Shown here one piece after another: positions 1-5,875 of a stretch of DNA of 7,175 nt. Origin of the DNA: Ilumatobacter sp. Its GTDB lineage: Bacteria; Actinomycetota; Acidimicrobiia; Acidimicrobiales; Ilumatobacteraceae. Positions within the stretch are counted from its first letter, which is position 1. Each line of letters starts with the position of its first letter. A model generated the notes under the pieces. It did no database searches and was not told the origin of the DNA. It worked only from the letters and a program-made list of their open reading frames with translations. Location of the stretch: NCBI GenBank assembly GCA_029263275.1, contig JAJCXU010000076.1, positions 1 through 7,175 on the forward strand, read 5' to 3'. Made by a program: the position numbers and the translations under genes.

Positions 1-573
1 GAGGCGCAGGCTGCGCTTCGCGGGGTCGTCGTCGAGCATCGCCACCGGTTCGTACGAGCTGTCAGCGGATGCGCGGAGTGTGCGCAGAACCTGGTCGGCG
101 CCGTCGCCGGACCCAACCACCAACAGGCGTTGGAGATGGTCGCCGTGCGGACGGCGAGCACGTTCGGTGCGAAGCCGCCACATTGTTCGGGCAGCGATCT
201 GGCCGAGCAGGCTAAGGCCCGTTGCGAGGATTGGCACCGAGCGCGGAATGCCATTCCATGACCACACACTCGCGGTGAGGATGACGCCAGTCGAGGCGGC
301 GGTGGCTGCCACCATCCGCACCTCGTCGAAGCTGCCGTAGCGCCACTGACGTCGGTAGAGGCCCGTCGCTGTGCCGACTGCTGCCTGCAGGGCGATGGCG
401 ACGACAGTCGGAGGGATCAGATTGGTGCCGAGTTCGCCCAAGCCATCAGCGAGTCCATAGTCGTAGCGGAGCCAGACGCCAAACGGGATCCCCGCGATCC
501 AGAACAGGCTGTCGACAGCGACGTGAACGAGAGGCGATCGCCGCCGTGCAGCATCGATGAATGCACGCTTCAC
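1..573 (-). CDS. FlaA1/CapD-like polysaccharide biosynthesis protein (NDP-sugar dehydratase/epimerase family), N-terminal part only
   Basis: Hand translation of the minus strand gives 191 residues; the 3' end lies beyond base 1. Hydrophobic segments lie at about residues 15-35, 52-70, 86-104 and 109-128, followed by a Rossmann-like fold with RRLLVVGSG-type sequence (G154, G156, G158) and YEPVAMLDDDPAKR at 174-187. The pieces GLYRRQWRYGSFDEV (71-85) and IPRSVPIL (109-116) are typical of the membrane N-terminus of FlaA1/CapD/WbpM proteins. In that family a C-terminal SDR domain, outside this window, converts UDP-HexNAc-type sugars for surface glycans. GTG at 573 is the only in-frame ATG, GTG or TTG between the upstream stop (673-675) and the first membrane segment. 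The nucleotide-binding glycine pattern is GSGDGA rather than the usual GAGEAG, a small deviation in a domain not thought to be catalytic. A polyprenyl-phosphate sugar transferase shares a similar N-terminal layout and is the alternative, but the motifs favour FlaA1/CapD. Confidence 0.83.
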   Translation of the reverse strand, partial: MKRAFIDAARRRSPLVHVAVDSLFWIAGIPFGVWLRYDYGLADGLGELGTNLIPPTVVAIALQAAVGTATGLYRRQWRYGSFDEVRMVAATAASTGVILTASVWSWNGIPRSVPILATGLSLLGQIAARTMWRLRTERARRPHGDHLQRLLVVGSGDGADQVLRTLRASADSSYEPVAMLDDDPAKRSLRL

Positions 574-613
574 TGGCGCAGACCTGACTGCGAGACGACG
601 GACACAGCAGGAG

Positions 614-619
614 ATCCTA
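614..619 (-). promoter_or_regulatory. Possible -10 box (TAGGAT) for the FlaA1-like gene
   Basis: Within the 104-nt gap (574-677) between the ligase/polymerase stop and the FlaA1-like start, the minus strand reads TAGGAT, which fits the actinobacterial TANNNT -10 pattern. It lies 40 nt before the GTG, so the transcript would carry a leader of about 30 nt. No convincing -35 or Shine-Dalgarno sequence is visible. Read-through from the upstream gene is equally possible. Nothing else is seen in this gap. Confidence 0.25.
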
Positions 620-677
620 CTGGTCGTTTCTTGGTCGTCGTGTGCATTACTCCGGCGCCACGACTCGGGAAATCAGC

Positions 678-2006
678 TCAACCATTGGCGTCCCTTCGCG
701 TTGATGTCTCCCTGCGGGTGGTCGGAAGGAACGCAGCCGCAATGAGCAGCACCCACACGTACGAATGCCAGAGTACGAAACTCTCCATGAGGTGCTCTGT
801 CAGGACAACGGCTAACACCACCGCCCACCAGATGCTCGCTGTATCACTGAACCGCCACACCCGGACCGAAACGGCGACGACACCCGCGGCTACGAGTAGC
901 CCGAACAGCGCCACGCCGACGAACCCCAATCCAATCCCCATCTCGAGGAAGCTGTTGTGGGCGCTGCCGTAGCCATTGCCAATTCGTTCGTACGTTGGCC
1001 CCGCGTAGTCGAGATTCTCCCAGAAGGCCCAGTACCCATAACCCTTGACTGGCCGATCGGAGATGAACTGGCGTACGTCGCTCCAGATGAGTGTCCGGCT
1101 GGCAAGCGTGGGATCCTGGCCAAAGAACGACGCGACAGAACCGACATGGGTGGCGACCACTGCAGAGCCAGCGGCGCCGACCAGGGCGATGGTCGGCCCG
1201 ACGACCCGCCCGGCGACACCGCGCGCTCGAATACTCCGGACGAGGAGCACGACCACGATCGCCGCAGCGCCGACGAGCAATGCAGCGACGGCAGTCACGC
1301 TGGCTGACTTCTGCAGCAGCACGAGGTTGGCCAGCGCCGCGATGGATGACATCGCCACGATCACACGGCGGCGGTAGCGGACGGCAATCCCGATTGCTGC
1401 GACGATGCCGATAACGGCTGCAGGGCCGAGGGAGTTCGGCCCAGCGAACACTCCTTGCCATTCGGACCTGCCGGAAACGTTTCGGCCATGACCAGGCCAC
1501 CAAATGATCAGGACATAACTCCCGAGTGACGCTGCAGCGGAAAACAGAGCGAGCGCCAACAGTTGTTCGTCGAAGCGGAGCTCGTAGCCGAACCAGACAC
1601 CGAATGCTGCGATTCCGACGGCGGTCAGAGCTCGAGAACTCGTGAGCTCAGGCGACACCGACCACCAGACGGAGAGCAGCGACCACAGGACCAGCAGAGC
1701 GAGCGGCCAGATCGCCCACGGCCACGATCGAATGGGCCGTCGGCTCAACGACGACCAGAGGAGGATCACTCCGACCAAGCCGACAGCGGTGAGCGGATAG
1801 GAGAGTATCCAGGTCTCGAAACTCAGCGGCTTGTGGAGCCGGTGTACGCCGACCACGATTGACGGGGCAAGGGACGTGATTGTCACGCCAGCGGCTGCGA
1901 CGAGAACGAAAGTCATCCTCACGAGACCCACGTCCGTTCGTATCTCGAGGGCTGACGCCTCGGTGGCGTCCAGGGCTCCGTCCGAAAGAACCTCGTCGAG
2001 CGCCAT
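678..2006 (-). CDS. O-antigen ligase / Wzy-type polymerase family membrane protein
   Basis: A 442-residue multi-pass membrane protein with about ten or more hydrophobic stretches from residue 31 to 428. Family features run in order: WSVSPELTSSRAL at 115-127; EWQGVFAGPNSLG at 182-194 (the W-x-G-x-F-x-x-x-N element); a larger loop with SRTLIW at 303-308 and RPVKGYGYWAFW at 318-329; then AHNSFLEMGIGLGFVG at 349-364, where H350 and N351 match the conserved His-Asn of the Wzy_C/WaaL group. Such enzymes use lipid-linked glycans at the outer face of the membrane, either polymerising repeat units or ligating the chain to an acceptor; sequence alone does not separate the two. The start at 2006 was chosen because a TANNNT box lies just upstream and the open frame above it runs antisense through the divergent gene. 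M31 is a later alternative, but would drop a plausible cytoplasmic tail. The FlaA1-like gene follows after 104 nt on the same strand. Confidence 0.85.
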   Translation of the reverse strand: MALDEVLSDGALDATEASALEIRTDVGLVRMTFVLVAAAGVTITSLAPSIVVGVHRLHKPLSFETWILSYPLTAVGLVGVILLWSSLSRRPIRSWPWAIWPLALLVLWSLLSVWWSVSPELTSSRALTAVGIAAFGVWFGYELRFDEQLLALALFSAAASLGSYVLIIWWPGHGRNVSGRSEWQGVFAGPNSLGPAAVIGIVAAIGIAVRYRRRVIVAMSSIAALANLVLLQKSASVTAVAALLVGAAAIVVVLLVRSIRARGVAGRVVGPTIALVGAAGSAVVATHVGSVASFFGQDPTLASRTLIWSDVRQFISDRPVKGYGYWAFWENLDYAGPTYERIGNGYGSAHNSFLEMGIGLGFVGVALFGLLVAAGVVAVSVRVWRFSDTASIWWAVVLAVVLTEHLMESFVLWHSYVWVLLIAAAFLPTTRRETSTRRDANG

Positions 2007-2014
2007 GTCTGGTA

Positions 2015-2020
2015 AGGGTA
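2015..2020 (-). promoter_or_regulatory. -10 box (TACCCT) for the ligase/polymerase gene, near-leaderless
   Basis: On the minus strand TACCCT is followed by 8 nt and then the ATG at 2006, so transcription could begin at or next to the start codon. There is no Shine-Dalgarno sequence before this ATG, which agrees with leaderless translation. The -35 region is weak (GGCGAA at a 17-nt spacing). Confidence 0.4.
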
Positions 2021-2082
2021 CTTCGCTGCGGAGCGGCTTCGCCCGAATGCGCAGCGTTCCTCGTCCTGCTGAGTGGCGCGAG

Positions 2083-2088
2083 TAGATT
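2083..2088 (+). promoter_or_regulatory. -10 box (TAGATT) for the DUF2142 gene, leaderless start
   Basis: TAGATT is followed by exactly 6 nt (GCGTCG) and then GTG at 2095, the classic arrangement of an actinobacterial leaderless promoter. No Shine-Dalgarno sequence precedes the GTG. No good -35 hexamer is seen. This promoter shares the 88-nt gap 2007-2094 with the divergent one for the ligase/polymerase. Confidence 0.5.
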
Positions 2089-2094
2089 GCGTCG

Positions 2095-3564
2095 GTGCGC
2101 GTACTGAGATCCGGCGGTGGCTCCATCGGGTCCCGGGTGTCTGACTCGCTGGGACGGTCAGACAGCAGGCGAACAACATTCCTCGTCACTTGGGGACTGC
2201 TCATGGCGATGGTTGTATGCATCTCGCTGGGCACGCCGCCGAGTGCAGGTCCGGATGAACCAGCCCATATGGCCCGCTCCGCAGCACTTGTCCGCGGCGA
2301 CCTCTTCGGATCGGCTTCATCAGCGGGGCCTGCGTTCCGGTCGGTCACAATCCCAGCGTGGTCTGCTGGACCGGATCCGACCTGCTTCGCCTTCGAACCG
2401 GAGCAGCCTGCGTCGTGTGTCGACCCGAGGGAATCGGGCACCGTCCTGACGACGGCCGCGTCGTACCCAGTGTGGGGCCACTTACTCCCAGGGATCGGCA
2501 CAGTGATCGGCGGTGAGCGAGGGTCTGTTTGGGCGGCACGGATCCTTGGCGCAGTCCCGAGCACGATCCTGCTTGCAGCGGCGGTCACGGCCGCGCTGCG
2601 GGCGCGCCGCGAGCGGCTCGCGGCGGCGCTTCTTCTCGCGATGACCCCGACCACCGTCTTCTTGATTGCGGTCGTCAATCCATCGGGTTTGACCGTTGCC
2701 GGCGCGCTTGCGGTGTGGACCGCCGCGATCGTCGAGGATTCGATCACGGTGGGGAATCGTCTGCTGTTCGTCGCTGGTGCTGCCGCATTGATTTTGCCTC
2801 GCAGCGACGGACTGCTCTGGGGCTGCCTGGTCGGCATCCTCATCCTGTATGTGCGGTCGCAGTCTCCGCGCAGTTTCCTGCAAGCCTTTCGCCCCGTTGA
2901 ACGCGCAGCGATGGGGTTGATCACCACGATGGCGGTGTCATGGAGCGTTCTGGTCCGACCGGAATTGATCGAACAACCGATCGATCAGTCAGGAATTGCG
3001 CTTGCACAGCAGATCCTCGGTGGGACGGGAAGCTATCTACGTGAGGCAGTCGGGGTGCTGGGTTGGCTCGATACGCCGGTACCCGAACCTGCATTGTTTC
3101 TCTGGATACTGGCCGTCGGACTGCTCGCGGGCCATGCGCTGGAGCGCGACAGGCGAGCGACCGTGGCGGCAGTGCTCGCAGCGCTCGGGTTCTTTGCCGC
3201 CGGGTGGGGTTTGGAACTCGTACAGGCTGGCGACGCAGGCCTGTTCTGGCAAGGACGCTACGGGTTGCCGCTCCTCGTCGGAGCGGTGCTCCTCGTCGCG
3301 GGCAAGGGCCAGAGCGACGGTCCGGACGTCGTTGCCCGGGGGATCGCAGGAGCGGTGTGGTTCATTTGGAACGCCAGTGTGTTCCAATCGTTCCGACGGT
3401 TTGGCATCGGCGCAAGCGACTCGATACTGCCGTGGAAATGGGATGGGGATGTCGCCGCCGTCTCGCCAATTCCGCTGCTGATGATCCATGGTCTGGTCAG
3501 CGGCGGGCTCTGTGCGTTCGTGGTCAGGTCCCGCTACTCGCCGACCACGTCGGGTGCATCGTGA
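2095..3564 (+). CDS. DUF2142 family multi-pass membrane protein (GT-C-like)
   Basis: A 489-residue membrane protein. After a basic N-terminal tail (1-27), a first membrane helix (about 28-46) is followed by PDEPAHMARSAALVRGD at 53-69, the hallmark of DUF2142 proteins: an acidic pair (D54, E55) plus H58 at the start of the first outer loop, where GT-C glycosyltransferases place their catalytic acid. Other family marks are NPSGL at 195-199, LGWLDTPVP at 322-330 and WQGRYGLPLL at 375-384. About ten hydrophobic helices span 130-480. Known: DUF2142 members occur in surface-polysaccharide clusters and their reaction is mostly unproven. Inferred: transfer of a sugar from a polyprenyl-phosphate donor to the glycan outside the cell. 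The GTG start follows a TANNNT box by 6 nt; ATGs at 2203 and 2209 are inside the first helix and less likely. The last 41 bases overlap, tail to tail, the end of the ABC ATPase gene. Confidence 0.82.
   Translation: MRVLRSGGGSIGSRVSDSLGRSDSRRTTFLVTWGLLMAMVVCISLGTPPSAGPDEPAHMARSAALVRGDLFGSASSAGPAFRSVTIPAWSAGPDPTCFAFEPEQPASCVDPRESGTVLTTAASYPVWGHLLPGIGTVIGGERGSVWAARILGAVPSTILLAAAVTAALRARRERLAAALLLAMTPTTVFLIAVVNPSGLTVAGALAVWTAAIVEDSITVGNRLLFVAGAAALILPRSDGLLWGCLVGILILYVRSQSPRSFLQAFRPVERAAMGLITTMAVSWSVLVRPELIEQPIDQSGIALAQQILGGTGSYLREAVGVLGWLDTPVPEPALFLWILAVGLLAGHALERDRRATVAAVLAALGFFAAGWGLELVQAGDAGLFWQGRYGLPLLVGAVLLVAGKGQSDGPDVVARGIAGAVWFIWNASVFQSFRRFGIGASDSILPWKWDGDVAAVSPIPLLMIHGLVSGGLCAFVVRSRYSPTTSGAS
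3524..3564. other. 41-bp tail-to-tail overlap of two convergent genes
   Basis: The DUF2142 gene ends with TGA at 3562-3564 on the plus strand; the ABC ATPase gene ends with TGA at 3526-3524 on the minus strand. The last 13 codons of each, plus the stops, are therefore shared antisense. No terminator hairpin with a U-tract is seen in or near the overlap, so each transcript may run into the other gene. Confidence 0.85.
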
Positions 3565-4741
3565 CCAGGCCGTGGGTTTCGTTGGTCACTCCGGCGATGA
3601 CGTCGAACGTTTGAGCGTTCTGCAGGTGGTCGTAGACCTGCTGGCGGCCCCAGCCCGTGATTTCGGTGTGCAGGACGTAGCGCGAAGCGACGAGGGGAAC
3701 GGCCGCAAAACTCACGTCGACATGCCCTGATCCGACGAGGGATTCGGGGACCATGCCGACGTCGCGTGTCGACGGCTCAGTCACCGCTGCGCCCGCGAGG
3801 CTGGCGATGGTGACCGAAAATACTGGCTGTGCCACCGGTTCAGGAGCCTCCCAGTGCAGGCGAATGGTGACGTCGTCGCCGTTGCGGAAACGGTCGACGG
3901 GGATGCCTCCGACGAGCAGTTCGGTGCGAGTGACCTGGATCCGACCGTCGCCGCGCCGGGTCGCTTCGGCGCCGTCCGTTGTCTCGGCGCCAAGCATCGT
4001 CTCGGTGTACTCATCCACGATGTCAGCGGGATCGCCGTCCCGACGAACGACACCGTGATCGAGCCAAATCGCGCGATCGCAGAACTCGCGCACCGTGTAG
4101 GCGTCGTGGGTGACCAACACCAAGGTCCGACCTTGTGTGCGGAAGTCGACGAACTTCTCCATGCACTTCTTCTGGAACGTCACGTCGCCGACGGCGAGGA
4201 TCTCGTCGATGAGCAGCAGTTCAGGGTCGACGTTGATGGCGACAGCGAAGGCAAGCCGCACGTACATTCCCGACGAGTAGGTCTTCACCGGTGACTCGAT
4301 GAAGTCGCCGAGGCCAGAGAACTCGACGATCTCGTCGAAGCGGGTGGTGATTTCCTTGCGACCCATGCCGAGGATCGAGGCGTTGAGGAAGACGTTGTCG
4401 CGGCCGCTCAGCTCCTGGTGAAAGCCGGCGCCGAGTTCGAGCAGGGCCGCCATCTTCTTGTGGATCTCGATACGACCCTGGTTAGGAGTGAGGATCTTGG
4501 CCATGCATTTGAGGAGCGTTGACTTCCCCGAACCGTTGTGACCGATGATGCCGACCGCTTCGCCTTCGGCGACATCGAACGACACGTCGCGGAGCGCAAA
4601 GAACTCTTCGTAACGATTCCGTCCGCCGGACGCGATGTACTGCTTGAGCGACGATGCCCGCTCGTGGTGAATTCGAAACGTCTTGGTGACGTTGTCGACG
4701 GTGAGCGCGGTACCCGCTTGGCTGTTCAGCAAGGGCCCCAT
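3524..4741 (-). CDS. wzt: Polysaccharide ABC exporter ATP-binding protein with C-terminal Wzt-like glycan-binding domain
   Basis: A 405-residue cytoplasmic ATPase that powers export of a lipid-linked glycan through the permease encoded just upstream. Walker A is GHNGSGKST at 67-75; the GAGFHQELSGRDN stretch at 104-116 is typical of the Wzt/TagH/RfbE branch; the signature is YSSGM at 155-159; Walker B is LLLIDE at 175-180; the D-loop AVGD is at 183-186 and the switch histidine is H212. Thus all catalytic elements are present. Residues about 255-405 form an extra beta-rich region (for example RFRNGDDVTIRLHWEAP at 274-290) resembling the Wzt C-terminal carbohydrate-binding domain, which in O9a-type systems recognises the chain end. 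TagH and the mycobacterial galactan Wzt lack that Wzt_C domain. The start at 4741 overlaps the permease stop as TGATG and has a strong GGAGGAG 5 nt upstream. The open frame continues upstream antisense through the permease, but that is not coding. The symbol is by family resemblance. Confidence 0.92.
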   Translation of the reverse strand: MGPLLNSQAGTALTVDNVTKTFRIHHERASSLKQYIASGGRNRYEEFFALRDVSFDVAEGEAVGIIGHNGSGKSTLLKCMAKILTPNQGRIEIHKKMAALLELGAGFHQELSGRDNVFLNASILGMGRKEITTRFDEIVEFSGLGDFIESPVKTYSSGMYVRLAFAVAINVDPELLLIDEILAVGDVTFQKKCMEKFVDFRTQGRTLVLVTHDAYTVREFCDRAIWLDHGVVRRDGDPADIVDEYTETMLGAETTDGAEATRRGDGRIQVTRTELLVGGIPVDRFRNGDDVTIRLHWEAPEPVAQPVFSVTIASLAGAAVTEPSTRDVGMVPESLVGSGHVDVSFAAVPLVASRYVLHTEITGWGRQQVYDHLQNAQTFDVIAGVTNETHGLVTMHPTWSASSGT

Positions 4742-5538
4742 CAGATCTCCTCCGCGAAACGTGGCGACAGCCGATTGAAGAACCAGGCCCCGAGGCCGAA
4801 CACGGCGAGCGACCAGACTGCGATGTATCCCCAGCGCTCGAGGCTCGGGAAGACACCTTGGTACAAGATCTGGTGTGAGGCGGTGACGAAGGCGCCGGTC
4901 GGCCCCCACGGCGCGTACGTGTTGATGGCTTCGTTGCCGACTTGGCCAACGACCCAGATGATCGGGCTCGCATAGAACAGGATCTGGGAGGCGATGCCCC
5001 AGAGGTAGTTGATGTCGTGGAAGAAGACGTTCGCCGCCGAGAGCGCAAGCGCGATGCCCGTGGTGAACAGCGAGATCAACACGAGGAGCAGTGCCATGGG
5101 AATCAGCCACTGGAACATGAAGTGGCCGAACAGGAGGAACGATGCCGACAAGACCAGCAGCTCGATGCAGACGGTGACCAACTGCGCGAACACGATGGAC
5201 AGCACCAGGTGTTCGTGTGGGAACGCCACCTTCTTGATCAAGCTCGCGCCGCCTTGGACCGAGCCGATGCTGGCGCCAACAGAGATGGAGACGAACTGAA
5301 AGGGCAAGAGCCCCGAGAGGAAGTAGAGCGGGAAATTCTCGATGCCGCTGGAACTTGATCGAGGCGCTTTCCCACCGAAAATGGCGAGGAAGATGATGCT
5401 GAAAATGATCATCTGGCTGATCGGGTTCAGCAAGCTCCATGCCCAGCCGAGAATCGACTTGCGATACCGGGTGCGCAGCTCCTTCAGCGTGAGGAGATAG
5501 AGAAGATTGCGGTGGGCCACCGCCGACCGAAGCGACAT
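4741..5538 (-). CDS. wzm: Polysaccharide ABC exporter permease (Wzm/TagG/RfbA type, ABC-2 family)
   Basis: A 265-residue inner-membrane subunit, the usual length for the family. Family marks: an amphipathic N-terminal helix with LKELRTRYRKSILGWAWSLL (18-37) leading into the first membrane helix (about 38-56); LIKKVAFPHEHL at 100-111, the cytoplasmic coupling-helix region that contacts the ATPase; FFHDINYLW at 172-180; and SPIIW at 191-195. Six membrane helices are expected, at roughly 36-56, 68-90, 108-136, 141-169, 178-198 and 227-253. It forms a dimer that passes an undecaprenyl-linked polymer across the membrane. First gene of the two-gene exporter operon; its stop overlaps the ATPase start by one base. 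No Shine-Dalgarno sequence is evident before its ATG, but a TANNNT box lies 9 nt upstream. The symbol is by family resemblance only. Confidence 0.92.
   Translation of the reverse strand: MSLRSAVAHRNLLYLLTLKELRTRYRKSILGWAWSLLNPISQMIIFSIIFLAIFGGKAPRSSSSGIENFPLYFLSGLLPFQFVSISVGASIGSVQGGASLIKKVAFPHEHLVLSIVFAQLVTVCIELLVLSASFLLFGHFMFQWLIPMALLLVLISLFTTGIALALSAANVFFHDINYLWGIASQILFYASPIIWVVGQVGNEAINTYAPWGPTGAFVTASHQILYQGVFPSLERWGYIAVWSLAVFGLGAWFFNRLSPRFAEEI
4746..4753 (-). promoter_or_regulatory. Strong ribosome binding site (GGAGGAGA) for the ABC ATPase gene
   Basis: On the minus strand GGAGGAGA lies 4 nt before the ATG at 4741. It is encoded inside the last permease codons (the two glutamates before the final isoleucine). 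It fixes the ATPase start and, with the TGATG overlap, points to coupled translation of the two subunits. It contrasts with the first genes of the nearby transcripts, which have no such site. Confidence 0.8.
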
Positions 5539-5547
5539 GTCGCCCGA

Positions 5548-5553
5548 ACCCTA
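5548..5553 (-). promoter_or_regulatory. Possible -10 box (TAGGGT) for the ABC exporter operon
   Basis: On the minus strand TAGGGT is followed by 9 nt and the ATG at 5538. Transcription would begin within about three bases of the start codon, so the mRNA would be leaderless or nearly so. No clear -35 hexamer is seen. The AGGG inside the box could instead be a poor, distant Shine-Dalgarno sequence. Confidence 0.35.
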
Positions 5554-5594
5554 TCCAGGTCACTCCGGGAACATCTTTGATGCTGGCCGCCCCG

Positions 5595-5618
5595 GGTCGA
5601 TGATGCGTATCCTCGACC
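5595..5618. repeat. Inverted repeat around the plus-strand -10 box (possible operator)
   Basis: GGTCGA at 5595-5600 and TCGACC at 5613-5618 form a perfect 6-bp dyad with a 12-nt spacer, continuing with two more paired bases after one mismatch. The -10 box of the small-protein gene lies almost wholly in the spacer (5608-5613). Such placement would suit a repressor, but TCGA-type words are common in this DNA and chance is quite possible. Confidence 0.25.
5608..5613 (+). promoter_or_regulatory. -10 box (TATCCT) for the small protein / glycosyltransferase operon, leaderless start
   Basis: TATCCT is followed by 7 nt and then GTG at 5621, a textbook leaderless spacing, and supports the GTG rather than the ATGs at 5600 or 5603 as the start. 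TTGATG at 5577 is too far (25 nt) to serve as its -35 element. It is divergent from the ABC exporter promoter within the 82-nt gap 5539-5620. Confidence 0.5.
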
Positions 5619-5620
5619 GG

Positions 5621-5872
5621 GTGACCGATGACTCGACCGCAGCGATCGAGCAGCAACTCGACGAGCTCGAACGCCAATCGCGCGAGCGGCAGGCCGAGTT
5701 ACGAGAACTCGCGGCCCAGCTGCCTGCGGCGATGAGCCGCCGGACGCTTGTGAAGCAGATGGCTCGGAGCGTTCGCGATGCACCCGACCGCTCGACCGTG
5801 GTGAAACGCACGGCCCTCAAGGTGGCCCGAACCCCTGCCGACCTTGTTCGCCAGCTGCGGAACCGCGACTGA
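5621..5872 (+). CDS. Small coiled-coil, basic protein of unknown function
   Basis: An 83-residue soluble protein that I do not recognise. Residues 9-34 (starting IEQQLDELERQ) are rich in Glu, Gln, Arg and Leu, with hydrophobic positions at 13, 16, 27, 30 and 34 that fit a short coiled coil. Residues 36-83 are basic (for example MSRRTLVKQMARS at 38-50, and VVKRTALKVARTPADLVRQLR at 60-80), perhaps amphipathic helices that touch membrane or an acidic partner. No signal peptide, membrane helix or cysteine is present. The GTG start is chosen because it follows TATCCT by 7 nt. ATG at 5600 would give 90 residues; ATG at 5507 would give 121 and overlap the permease start. The glycosyltransferase begins 3 nt after the stop, so the two are almost certainly co-transcribed. 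Inferred role: a scaffold or partner for the glycosyltransferase or exporter; this is not shown by the sequence. Confidence 0.62.
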   Translation: MTDDSTAAIEQQLDELERQSRERQAELRELAAQLPAAMSRRTLVKQMARSVRDAPDRSTVVKRTALKVARTPADLVRQLRNRD

Positions 5873-5875
5873 GTC

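Noticed and set aside
637..664. Inverted repeat GTCGTG / CACGAC with a 16-nt loop after the ligase/polymerase stop, possibly a terminator
   Set aside because: The stem is only 6 bp, the loop is long and no U-tract follows on the minus strand.
523..972. Plus-strand open frame of 149 residues across the gap and the end of the ligase/polymerase gene
   Set aside because: Thr/Pro/Ser-rich composition typical of a shadow frame; it is antisense to two genes with clear family motifs.
844..1503. Long minus-strand open frame of 219 residues
   Set aside because: It is an out-of-frame shadow of the ligase/polymerase gene, extremely Arg-rich and with no recognisable motif.
2007..2927. Upstream extension of the ligase/polymerase open frame on the minus strand to 749 residues
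   Set aside because: The extra 307 residues are low-complexity Arg/Ala/Ser/Pro-rich, lie antisense to the well-supported DUF2142 gene, and lack family motifs; a good promoter-like box sits just before 2006.
3854..4294. Plus-strand open frame of 146 residues inside the ABC ATPase gene
   Set aside because: Antisense to the ATPase core and C-terminal domain; no motif, and explained by high-GC codon structure.
5507..5620. Longer version of the small coiled-coil protein starting at ATG 5507 (121 residues), or at 5600
   Set aside because: The added residues run through the promoter gap and into the permease start, lack structure, and ignore the well-placed TATCCT box before GTG 5621.
4742..5677. 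Upstream extension of the ABC ATPase frame on the minus strand to 717 residues
   Set aside because: The added residues are His/Arg/Pro-rich antisense-like sequence in another frame of the permease gene, whose own frame has clear family motifs. The true start has a strong ribosome site.
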